From an uncultured Oscillospiraceae bacterium (lineage in GTDB: Bacteria > Bacillota > Clostridia > Oscillospirales > Oscillospiraceae): 64,000 nt of DNA. Numbering within the stretch: the stretch's first letter is position 1; every line of letters starts with the position of its first letter. The position numbers and the translations under genes are program-made. Location: positions 56,947 to 120,946 of the forward strand of contig CANQJZ010000001.1 of assembly GCA_947624385.1 (NCBI GenBank). Reading direction: 5' to 3'. This document shows positions 55,977 to 64,000 of the stretch, in pieces. Under the pieces are notes generated by a model. The model saw only the letters and a program-made list of their open reading frames with translations, made no database searches and had not been told where the DNA came from.

Positions 55977-58900
55977 GGTCCTCTATCCTCTCCCACGCCT
56001 GCTCCGTCGGCATTTTCCCCCGCAGCCGCCACCCGTCCGACGTCTCGTCGAACAGGCACGCCTCCCGGTAGTCGCAGAACCGGCAGGCGGTGTCCCCGGC
56101 GTTTTTGTACCAGGGGTCCAGCTCCACGCTCCCGGCCCGCAGCTCCGCCGCCAGCTCCCGCAGCGTCTTGTCGATATGGCGGCTGAGCGCGCCGAACTGC
56201 TCCAAACTGGCCAGACTTGCCTGAGAGTCCTTGGTCCAGGCCCCCGCTTTGGTGAGCTTCACCGGCAGATACCGCCGGTCCGGCCCCGGCTCCATGGCCT
56301 CCAGCACCGCCGCGTCGTCCAGCACCAGGCCGCTCCGCCTTGTCATGCTCCGGCGCAGCGCCGCCAGCTCTTCATCCGTCACGTCGCTGTCGGCGTTCAC
56401 CACGTCGAACCGGGCGGGGGAGTACAGCACCCCCGCCGGCTCGATCTTTTTCGCGCCGAAATAGCTCCTGCCCCTCTTTTCCAGTGCGAACAGGTACAGC
56501 AGCATTTGCATGTTCAGGCCCTGGCACACGTCGGACAGGTCGAATTTCTTCACCCCTGTCTTATAGTCCGTCACCCGCAGGTACAGGGTATCTCCGTCCA
56601 CCCAGCCGTCCACCCGGTCTGCCCGACCGGAAAGCGGCGGCTCGCCGTCCTCCGCCGGTTCCAGGACCCCCTCGGCGTTTAAATCCAGTTCCAGGTCCAG
56701 CGGCTGGAATTTGGAATCCTTCAGCTCCTGCCACATGTCCGCCGTCACCTGGCGCACGGTGTTTCGCAGCCGCCGGAAAAGATAGGCGAACCGGGGCGTC
56801 TTGTCCGCGAACCCGTGCAGCTCGCTTTCGATATACTCGTCCACGTACTTATCCGCGATCTCGCCCACCTGCCTGGCCGTGACGGCGGCAAAGCCGCCCT
56901 TTTCCAGCACGTCCCCGGCGGTTTTTTCCAGAATATAGTGCATGAAATCGCCGTAATCCCTTGGGTCGAACACCGCCGGCCGCCGGGGCTTTGCCTTCAT
57001 GCCGTATTGCAAAAAGTACCCGAACCGGCAGCTGGCGAACTTCTCCGCCTTTGTGGCGGTCAGACCCGGCGTCCGGCCGTACAGGGCCCGCACGGCCTCC
57101 GGCGTGAGCCGACCCTGGGGCGCTCTGGACGCGTCGGCCAGCCGGGAAAGCTCCTCCTCCCGGCCCGCCTGGACAAAGTGCTCCCGCGCTGCCAGACACA
57201 CCGGCGCGTCCTGCCCCGTCTGGCCCATGAGCGCCAGCGCGAAGGCGGGACCGGGCGCGAAGGTCCTGGCCCGCAGTATATCCCCCCGCTGAGGCTCCAC
57301 GCCCAGCAGCACTTTGGCCCGGTTCACCAGATCGCTGGGCCCTGCCTCGCCGCCCTCGGCGTCCGATGCGGACCAGCTCATGGTGAGCGTGTCCGACGGC
57401 AGGGTGAGCACGCTGTAAATGCGCCCGAACTCCCGGCTCAGGTCCTCCTCCGCGCCGCCCATGGCAATGCCCAGAGCCGTCAGCTCTTCCCGCTCCTCGG
57501 CGGTGAACACGCCCACAGCGTCCGTCGGTGCCGGGATACGGCCGTCCGCCGCCCCAAGCAGCAGAAGATGCCTCAAGTGCCGCCGGCGCATGCCGTCGAT
57601 GTCCCCGGCGCCCACCCGGTCCAAGGACACGGGGATGACGCTCACGTCGTATTTGGACAGCATCAGGCCGAACAGCGCCGCGAACTCCGGCCCGTCCATG
57701 GTCATATCTCCCAGCACGGCCGCGAACTGTTCCAGCGCGGCGCACACCGCGTCCCACAGCCGGCCCAGCTCCGCCGCCGTCTCGCTCCGGCCCTCTCGGA
57801 CAAGCGCGTCGGCCCGCTGGGAAAGCCGGCCGGCCGTGTCCGTGTCCGCCAGAAAATCCCCCACGGCGCGGGCGTGCTCCGCCGCCGTTGACGCGGCGCT
57901 CACCCGCTTTTCCAGCGCCTTTAAGGGCGTTATCACCCGCGCCCGCAGGGCGTTCAGCTCGTCCAGCACCTGGCTGGTCCCATCGTCGTATGGCCTGTTG
58001 TACCCCTCCGGGTGCATGGTCCATGGCCTGTCCCACTGACTGCCCCGGATGGACCACAGCAGCGCGTAATTTTCCAGCTTATCCGTCTCATCCGCCGTCA
58101 GCGGCCCCAGCCCTGTCTTGAGCCAGCCGAACACCGCCTCGTACTCATACCCCCGGCCCACCGCCTCCAGCGCGGACAATATGGCCAGCGGCAAACTCTT
58201 TTGGGCCGTATCCTCCCGGCCGGAGAGAAACAGCGGCACCCCATACCGGGCGCATGCGCTTTCCAGCGCCGTCCGGTAGTCGCCGAACCCCCGGGCCGCC
58301 ACGGCCATGTCCCGCCACCGGCACCCGCCCCGGGCAAGCTCGGCCAGCCGCGCCGCCGCCAGCTCGCACTCCTCGTATATGTCCGCGGCGTACACCGCCC
58401 GAATTTTTCCGTCGTTTTCCGGGGCCGGGTCGTCGGCATAATCGAACAGGTGGTCGCAGAACCAGGCGATGGTGGACCGCTCCGCTCCGCTCGGCTCCAG
58501 CCACATTTCCTCGCAGGGCGTGTCATACTCCCCCGCCACGGCTTTCAGCCACCGGGCCGTTGTCCGCGGCAGCAAAAAGGCCCCGTCCTCGCTGTCCCGC
58601 CCGCAGGTCAGGCACACGGTCAGGTCCGCCCCGGCCCGTATGATTTGGCGCAGCACGTTCTTTTCCAACGCGGTAAAGTCGGAAAACCCGTCCACGTAAA
58701 AGGTCCACCCGCCCACGCCGGCGTCGGGTATCTTATCCGCCAGGGCCGCGAGCCGGCTGGCCCCGTCCGCGCCGCTTCTCTCCTGCACGGCGGCGTACGC
58801 CTCCAGCAGCAGCGCCAGGTCCCGCAGCTTGTCCGCCAGAGCCCCCTCCGTTTTCTCCGCCGCGTCGGAAAGCGCCTGCGCCGTTCCTCCGGCGTTTTGC

Positions 58901-59277
58901 AGCTCCTCCGCCGCACGGCTGAGACTGTCCAGGGTCCTGGGCTCCCGGCAGCTTTTTTTGTATATGCTCAGCCTCTCGCCCACCGTCCGGGCCGCCACGG
59001 CCATACACAGCAGACGGCCGCCGCCGTCCATGACCGGCCGGCCGCCGCCGCATAAAGCGAATATCTTCCGGGCCAGACCCGTAAAGGACAGCACCTCCCC
59101 GTACCGGCTCAGCGTATCTCCCGCCGCGGCGCAGAGCTCCCGCTCCGCCTCGTGGCTGTACTGCTCCGGCACCAGCAGGACCATATTCTCCCGGCCCTTT
59201 GCCACATATTCAGCTATCTCCCGGAACACCCGGGCCGTCTTCCCGGCCCCGCCCCGGCCCAATATCAATCGTACCAT
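55969..59277 (-). CDS. addB: ATP-dependent helicase/nuclease subunit B
   Basis: ILGRGGAGKT; C-terminal CRFCDYREACLFD Fe-S cluster region; adjacent to addA. Confidence 0.95.
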   Translation of the reverse strand: MVRLILGRGGAGKTARVFREIAEYVAKGRENMVLLVPEQYSHEAERELCAAAGDTLSRYGEVLSFTGLARKIFALCGGGRPVMDGGGRLLCMAVAARTVGERLSIYKKSCREPRTLDSLSRAAEELQNAGGTAQALSDAAEKTEGALADKLRDLALLLEAYAAVQERSGADGASRLAALADKIPDAGVGGWTFYVDGFSDFTALEKNVLRQIIRAGADLTVCLTCGRDSEDGAFLLPRTTARWLKAVAGEYDTPCEEMWLEPSGAERSTIAWFCDHLFDYADDPAPENDGKIRAVYAADIYEECELAAARLAELARGGCRWRDMAVAARGFGDYRTALESACARYGVPLFLSGREDTAQKSLPLAILSALEAVGRGYEYEAVFGWLKTGLGPLTADETDKLENYALLWSIRGSQWDRPWTMHPEGYNRPYDDGTSQVLDELNALRARVITPLKALEKRVSAASTAAEHARAVGDFLADTDTAGRLSQRADALVREGRSETAAELGRLWDAVCAALEQFAAVLGDMTMDGPEFAALFGLMLSKYDVSVIPVSLDRVGAGDIDGMRRRHLRHLLLLGAADGRIPAPTDAVGVFTAEEREELTALGIAMGGAEEDLSREFGRIYSVLTLPSDTLTMSWSASDAEGGEAGPSDLVNRAKVLLGVEPQRGDILRARTFAPGPAFALALMGQTGQDAPVCLAAREHFVQAGREEELSRLADASRAPQGRLTPEAVRALYGRTPGLTATKAEKFASCRFGYFLQYGMKAKPRRPAVFDPRDYGDFMHYILEKTAGDVLEKGGFAAVTARQVGEIADKYVDEYIESELHGFADKTPRFAYLFRRLRNTVRQVTADMWQELKDSKFQPLDLELDLNAEGVLEPAEDGEPPLSGRADRVDGWVDGDTLYLRVTDYKTGVKKFDLSDVCQGLNMQMLLYLFALEKRGRSYFGAKKIEPAGVLYSPARFDVVNADSDVTDEELAALRRSMTRRSGLVLDDAAVLEAMEPGPDRRYLPVKLTKAGAWTKDSQASLASLEQFGALSRHIDKTLRELAAELRAGSVELDPWYKNAGDTACRFCDYREACLFDETSDGWRLRGKMPTEQAWERIEDHG

Positions 59278-59322
59278 GGACCCATTATACAACAGTTGTC
59301 ACAGAAAGTCATATTATAATTT

Positions 59323-59378
59323 GTCTCTCCCCCAGTCTCCGGCTTGCGCCGGAGCCAGCCCCCTCGTCAGAGGGGGCC
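59323..59378. repeat. two-hairpin unit, CTGACGAG/GGGAGAGAC class, inverted
   Basis: GTCTCTCCCCCAGTCTCCGGCTTGCGCCGGAGCCAGCCCCCTCGTCAGAGGGGGCC. Confidence 0.9.
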
Positions 59379-59404
59379 AAATTCTTTCCCTGGGTATAGA
59401 TCAA

Positions 59405-59457
59405 GGCCCCCTCTGACGAGGGGGCTGTCAGCGCTTTGCGCTGACTGAGGGAGAGAT
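59405..59457. repeat. two-hairpin unit, CTGACGAG class
   Basis: GGCCCCCTCTGACGAGGGGGCTGTCAGCGCTTTGCGCTGACTGAGGGAGAGAT. Confidence 0.9.
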
Positions 59458-59483
59458 ATTTTAAATCCCTCTTCCTTTTTCAA

Positions 59484-59536
59484 AGCCTCCCTCTGACGAG
59501 GGAGGTGGCGCGGCTCCGCCGCGTCGGAGGGAGAGA
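59484..59536. repeat. two-hairpin unit, CTGACGAG class
   Basis: GCCTCCCTCTGACGAGGGAGGTGGCGCGGCTCCGCCGCGTCGGAGGGAGAGAA. Confidence 0.9.
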
Positions 59537-59614
59537 ACGGGCGCGGCATTTGCCGCGCCCATAAAATTTACTTCTTGTACTTCAAGAGGAAACAGCCGAT
59601 TGTATCAAGGTCAA

Positions 59615-60049
59615 TCATTCGCTTGTGTCTTTCTCTGTTCTTCCGAACATTTCCTTCACTTTCGTATCTGTTGTCAATTCATTTATTACTGCCTTTGCCA
59701 TTGCTTTGGCCTCTTTATCGTAATAATCTAATTTACTCATATCCATGGTTATCTTATCTATCTTATGAGCGATAAAGTTTATGTTATCGAGAAAATCGCA
59801 TATCAGTAATCCTCCCAACAATTCAATTGCTGAAATCACTGCTCCACAGCCCAAATATATTAAAACGGTTTTTGTATCTGTATATCCTTCTTGCGTATGC
59901 CAATACCCAAAACTATCGCGAGTTGAATACTCATCATGATGCGCCACAGTAAAAGCAACCACTATAGTCGCTATAATGCAAATGGCAAAAACAACTTTTA
60001 CTATGGTCCTATAGATACTTATAAGTCTATCTTTTTCTTGATAAAACAT
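59615..60049 (-). CDS. small membrane protein of unknown function in an AT-rich islet
   Basis: MFYQEKDRLISIYRTIVKVVFAICIIATIVVAFTVAHHDEYS...; two hydrophobic segments; visibly lower GC than neighbours. Confidence 0.6.
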   Translation of the reverse strand: MFYQEKDRLISIYRTIVKVVFAICIIATIVVAFTVAHHDEYSTRDSFGYWHTQEGYTDTKTVLIYLGCGAVISAIELLGGLLICDFLDNINFIAHKIDKITMDMSKLDYYDKEAKAMAKAVINELTTDTKVKEMFGRTEKDTSE

Positions 60050-60140
60050 TCTTCTTTAAACCCCTCTATCTTAATTTATAGTGTTATACGTTTCTTCGCT
60101 GTTTTTATCAGTTTATATCATTCTCTCTACCTCCTATAAA

Positions 60141-60305
60141 ATAAAAACGTGTGGCCCGGAGGCCACACGCCGTAAAAACGCATAGCCCCGATTGCCACCA
60201 CGCAACCTTGATGCTCCTTAGACGGATACCAAGACGGGGATACGTTCTTACTAAGGTAAGAACATACCCATCTAAGGAACATCGTATTCGGTTGCGTGGT
60301 ATGGC
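60141..60305 (-). ncRNA. candidate free-standing small structured RNA
   Basis: Promoter TTGTAA-17-TATACT upstream, long paired rod, intrinsic terminator CGTGTGGCCTCCGGGCCACACG-TTTTTAT downstream; no ORF needed. Confidence 0.65.
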
Positions 60306-60306
60306 T

Positions 60307-60335
60307 AGTATACCACGCCCAAAGCCGCATTACAA
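60307..60335 (-). promoter_or_regulatory. sigma-A promoter for the candidate small RNA
   Basis: Minus strand TTGTAA (60330-60335), 17-bp spacer, TATACT (60307-60312). Confidence 0.75.
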
Positions 60336-60367
60336 GCAAAACCGGGACGCGAAACGTCCCGGTTTTG
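60336..60367 (-). terminator. lepA intrinsic terminator
   Basis: AAAACCGGGACGTTTCGCGTCCCGGTTTT. Confidence 0.85.
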
Positions 60368-60389
60368 TGGTGTCTCTGAGGGAGAGACT

Positions 60390-62177
60390 TCATTCATCCA
60401 ATTTCAGCACCGCCAAAAACGCCTCGGTCGGCAGCTGGACGCTGCCCAACGACCGCATCTTCTTTTTGCCCTCCCGCTGCTTTTCCAGCAGCTTCTTTTT
60501 CCGGCTGATATCGCCGCCGTAGCACTTGGCCAGCACGTCCTTCCGCAGGGCCTTCACCGTCTCGCGGGCGATGATCTTGCCGCCGATAGCCGCCTGGATA
60601 GGCACCTCGAAAAGCTGCCTCGGTATATTCTCCTTGAGCTTCTCGCACAGCCGCCGAGCCCGGGGATAGGCCTTATCCTTGTGGGCGATGAGGCTCAGCG
60701 CGTCCACCGCCTCGCCGTTTAGCAGCAGGTCCACCTTCACCAGCTCCGACGGCTTGTAGCAGGAAAACTCATAGTCCATGGAGGCGTAGCCCTTTGTGCG
60801 GGCCTTCAGCGTGTCGAAAAAGTCGTAGATGATCTCCCCCAGGGGCATCTCGTAGGTCAGCTCCACCAGCCGCTGGTCCAGATACTGCATCCCCTCGTAC
60901 ACCCCTCGCCTGTCCTGACACAGGGGCATGATGTTCCCCACGAACTCATTGGGCGTGATGATGCTCATCTTCACGTACGGCTCCCGCGCCTCCGCGATGG
61001 CGGACACGTCCGGGTAATTATGGGGGTTGTCCACGTATTTCACGGTCCCGTCGGTCATCTCGATCTCGTATATCACCGACGGCAGCGTGGTCACCAGATC
61101 CAGATCGAACTCCCGTTCCAGCCGCTCCTGAATGATCTCCAGATGCAGCATGCCCAGAAAGCCGCACCGGAATCCGAACCCCAGCGCCGCCGACGATTCC
61201 GGCTCAAATGACAGGCTGGCGTCGTTCAATTGCAGCTTTTCCAGCGCGTCCCGCAGGTCCGGGTACTTGCTGCCGTCCTCGGTGTATATGCCGCAGTAGA
61301 CCATGCTCCTGGCGGGCCGGTAACCGGGCAGGGGCTCGCCGGCGGGCCGTTCCGCGCCTGTCACCGTATCGCCAATGCGTGTATCCTGGACATTTTTGAT
61401 GCTGGCGGTGAAATACCCCACCTCGCCGGCCGCAAGGCTTTCGCAGCTTTCCAGCCGGGTGGGCAGCAGATGGCCCACCTCCACCACCTTATAGACCGCC
61501 CCGGTGGCCATGAACTTCACGTCCATGTCCCGCCGCAGCACCCCGTCCATGAGCCGCACCAGCACGATCACGCCCCGATAGCTGTCGTACTGGCTGTCGA
61601 ACACCAGCGCCTTCAACGGCGCGTTCCCATCGCCCTTTGGGGCCGGCACCCGCTGGATGATATCGTCCAGCACGGCCTGGATATTGACGCCGTTTTTGGC
61701 GGATATCTCCGGCGCGTCCATGGCGGGGATGCCGATGATGTCCTCGATCTCCGTCTTGACCCGGGCCGGGTCTGCGGCGGGCAGGTCGATCTTATTGATA
61801 ACGGGGAGTATCTCAAGGTCATGGTCCAGGGCCAGGTACGTGTTGGCCAGGGTCTGGGCCTCCACGCCCTGGCTGGCGTCCACCACCAGCACCGCCCCCT
61901 CGCAGGCGGCCAGGCTCCGGCTCACCTCGTAGTTGAAGTCCACATGTCCCGGCGTGTCGATCAGGTTCAGCTGATAATCCTTCCAGTTCAGCGTCACGGC
62001 CCGTGCCTTTATGGTGATGCCCCGCTCCCGCTCCAGGTCCATGTTGTCCAGTATCTGGTCCTCCATCAGCCGGGACTCCACCGCGCCGCAAAGCTCGATG
62101 AGCCTGTCGGACAGGGTGGACTTGCCGTGGTCAATATGGGCGATGATGGAGAAATTTCGTATGTTCTGTTCTTTCAT
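60390..62177 (-). CDS. lepA: elongation factor 4
   Basis: [26 protein letters not shown]...[36 protein letters not shown]. Confidence 0.98.
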   Translation of the reverse strand: MKEQNIRNFSIIAHIDHGKSTLSDRLIELCGAVESRLMEDQILDNMDLERERGITIKARAVTLNWKDYQLNLIDTPGHVDFNYEVSRSLAACEGAVLVVDASQGVEAQTLANTYLALDHDLEILPVINKIDLPAADPARVKTEIEDIIGIPAMDAPEISAKNGVNIQAVLDDIIQRVPAPKGDGNAPLKALVFDSQYDSYRGVIVLVRLMDGVLRRDMDVKFMATGAVYKVVEVGHLLPTRLESCESLAAGEVGYFTASIKNVQDTRIGDTVTGAERPAGEPLPGYRPARSMVYCGIYTEDGSKYPDLRDALEKLQLNDASLSFEPESSAALGFGFRCGFLGMLHLEIIQERLEREFDLDLVTTLPSVIYEIEMTDGTVKYVDNPHNYPDVSAIAEAREPYVKMSIITPNEFVGNIMPLCQDRRGVYEGMQYLDQRLVELTYEMPLGEIIYDFFDTLKARTKGYASMDYEFSCYKPSELVKVDLLLNGEAVDALSLIAHKDKAYPRARRLCEKLKENIPRQLFEVPIQAAIGGKIIARETVKALRKDVLAKCYGGDISRKKKLLEKQREGKKKMRSLGSVQLPTEAFLAVLKLDE

Positions 62178-62473
62178 ATGCAGCTCTCCGCCTGGTCGGC
62201 GATCTGCCGGAGCTGATCGGCCAGCCGCCGAATGGTCTCCGGGGCGAGCCGGGTCCGGGCATCGTCGCCGGTCCGGCCCAGCAGGAAGTCCGCCGTGACG
62301 CCGTAGTAATCGCACGCCCGGCACACGAAGGCCAGTCCCGGCTCCCGCGCGCCGTTTTCGTAGTGGCTCAACAGCGCCTGGGATATTTGCAGGTCCGATG
62401 CCGCCTTCCGCTGGCTCACGCCCTTTTCCCGCCGCAGACGGGACAGATTCGCGCAAAACTGCCGCTCGCTCAT
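62174..62473 (-). CDS. XRE-family HTH transcriptional regulator
   Basis: [42 protein letters not shown]; stop overlaps lepA start by 4 nt. Confidence 0.88.
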   Translation of the reverse strand: MSERQFCANLSRLRREKGVSQRKAASDLQISQALLSHYENGAREPGLAFVCRACDYYGVTADFLLGRTGDDARTRLAPETIRRLADQLRQIADQAESCI

Positions 62474-62630
62474 GGTGTACCGTCCTCCCGTGAAATGATA
62501 ACTATGCGTATTATAACCGACGGGGCAAAATTTGTAAACAGAAACTTGAAATTTCCATACCCCGGTGCTATCATGAAGTAAAGCGCTGCGGCGCATGAGA
62601 AAGTGTATTTTATATAAGGAGGTCAGAGGC

Positions 62631-63620
62631 ATGTTTACCTTTCAGACATTGATCGATTCGCTCCGCGCCCGTCCCCGCAAGATCGTCTTTACCGAGGGCA
62701 GCGACCCGCGCATCCTGGAAGCGGCCGCCCGGCTGCTTTCCGGCACATTTCTGACGCCCATCCTGATGGGCAACGAAATCGAGATCCTGACCGCCGCCCA
62801 GCGGGCCGGGTACAATATCCGCGGCGCCACGATCATCGACCCGAAAGAATACCGGGACATGGACGTGATGGTGGACAAGATGGCGGAGCTGCGCAAGGGC
62901 AAGATGACCCGTGAGCAGTGCGCCGAGGCCCTGACCCACCGCAACTACTTTGGCACCATGCTGGTGGCCACCGGCCAGGCCGACGCCCTGCTTGGCGGCG
63001 CTACATATTCCACCGCCGATACCGTCCGTCCCGCCCTGCAGCTCATCAAGACCCGGCCGGAGAACAAGATCGTCTCCTCCTGCTTCATCATGGTCCACCC
63101 CTCCGCCACCGGCGACAGCACCGTGCTTGCCATGGGCGACTGCGCCATCAACATCCACCCCAGCGAGGACGACCTGGTGGAGATCGCCACCGAGACCATC
63201 AAGTGCGCCCGCATGTTCGGCGTGGACCCCAAGGTGGCCTTTTTGAGCTACTCCACCTACGGCTCCGGCGCCGGCGAGGACGTGGACCGGATGCGCAACG
63301 CCGCCGAGCGGGTGAAGTCCCTGATGCCCACCGTGCCCATCACCGGCGAGCTGCAGTTCGACGCGGCCGTGAGCCCCATCGTGGCCCAGACCAAGTGCCC
63401 CAACGACCGGGTGGCCGGCTATGCCAACACCTTCATCTTCCCGGACATCAACGCCGGCAACATCGGCTATAAGATCGCCCAGCGCCTTGGCGGCTTCGAG
63501 GCGTACGGCCCCATCCTCCGCGGCCTGAACGCCCCCATCAACGACCTCTCCCGCGGCTGCAACGCGGAGGAAGTCTACTCCATGGCCATTATTACTGCCG
63601 CACAAGCCAACATGAGCTGA
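62631..63620 (+). CDS. pta: phosphate acetyltransferase
   Basis: KIVFTEGSDPRILEAAARL...FLSYSTYGSGAGEDVDRMRNAAERVKSLMP...GELQFDAAVSPIVAQTKCP. Confidence 0.95.
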   Translation: MFTFQTLIDSLRARPRKIVFTEGSDPRILEAAARLLSGTFLTPILMGNEIEILTAAQRAGYNIRGATIIDPKEYRDMDVMVDKMAELRKGKMTREQCAEALTHRNYFGTMLVATGQADALLGGATYSTADTVRPALQLIKTRPENKIVSSCFIMVHPSATGDSTVLAMGDCAINIHPSEDDLVEIATETIKCARMFGVDPKVAFLSYSTYGSGAGEDVDRMRNAAERVKSLMPTVPITGELQFDAAVSPIVAQTKCPNDRVAGYANTFIFPDINAGNIGYKIAQRLGGFEAYGPILRGLNAPINDLSRGCNAEEVYSMAIITAAQANMS

Positions 63621-63766
63621 TTTCGTTTGCATGCATCGCATGCAAACGAGAAGGCTGCGGCCCGCTGCAGCGCAAAGCGCCCCCGCCGAATGGCCGGGGC
63701 GGATAAGGAAGTATTGTTGAAATGGTACGGTGTAGTCCCATTGAGGGGCTGCACCGTATCCATTTT

Positions 63767-64000
63767 TCAGGCTGGAAGCCTTACATTTTGGGGGTTACGG
63801 CGCATTTCCTCCATGATCTGTACTATCTCCTGCTCTGTCGGCAGGTCTATCAGCCCTACCGCGGTGAAGTAGATGTCCACCTTGACACGATTGTGTTTAT
63901 GGGGCTTCTCGCTCTTGTGGACTTCTATCCGCTGTATCAGAGAGTTCACTATGGTCGGCGTGAGTTCTTTCAGTTCCGTGCATTGCCGCAGGGTATTCAA
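63767..64000 (-). CDS. C-terminus of a large serine site-specific recombinase (DUF4368-like), cut by window edge
   Basis: LRQCTELKELTPTIVNSLIQRIEVHKSEKPHKHNRVKVDIYFTAVGLIDLP resembles serine recombinase C-termini. Confidence 0.75.
   Translation of the reverse strand: MNTLRQCTELKELTPTIVNSLIQRIEVHKSEKPHKHNRVKVDIYFTAVGLIDLPTEQEIVQIMEEMRRNPQNVRLPA

Noticed and set aside
19163-59536. Clusters of short palindromic repeats considered as a CRISPR array
   Set aside because: Units are hairpins with variable spacing and no regular unique spacers; no cas genes in the window
60141-60305. Calling the candidate small RNA a 6S RNA
   Set aside because: Rod-like shape is suggestive, but the large central bubble typical of 6S is not evident and no consensus could be verified by eye

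Overview
High-GC window from a spore-forming, butyrate-type Clostridia chromosome (Oscillospiraceae-like; inference from dpaAB, the butyryl-CoA:acetate CoA-transferase and overall gene style). About 1-9.2 kb is the head/packaging end of an SPP1/PBSX-like prophage that looks partly decayed: frameshifted small terminase, a minor capsid gene with no normal start codon, and host repeats between phage genes. It carries two promoter/terminator-bounded 'moron' cassettes and a repressor with a clustered palindromic operator array. The most unusual region is 19.2-36.2 kb: an agr-like GHKL kinase/LytTR regulator pair, a radical-SAM RiPP locus (CxC-repeat precursor plus a second precursor copy interrupted by a stop codon), and a long collinear operon. 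In that operon two dicarboxylate/amino-acid symporters and one giant single-chain amino-acid ABC importer each appear to carry a degenerate RsbW-like ATPase domain, next to a STAS protein, an HD-domain protein and three NCS2 permeases. The promoters of the RiPP operon and of the STAS/transporter operon share the same 21-bp-period direct repeats, suggesting both belong to one LytTR regulon. Other content: GH38 mannosidase, LplABC-type sugar importer with GH20, a Trp T-box upstream of a TrpXYZ-like importer, AddAB, rpmE, lepA, a candidate free-standing small RNA, pta, and the C-terminus of a serine recombinase at the right edge. Hairpin repeats with covarying stems are scattered through the intergenic regions. 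No homology search was run; product names come from reading the translations.
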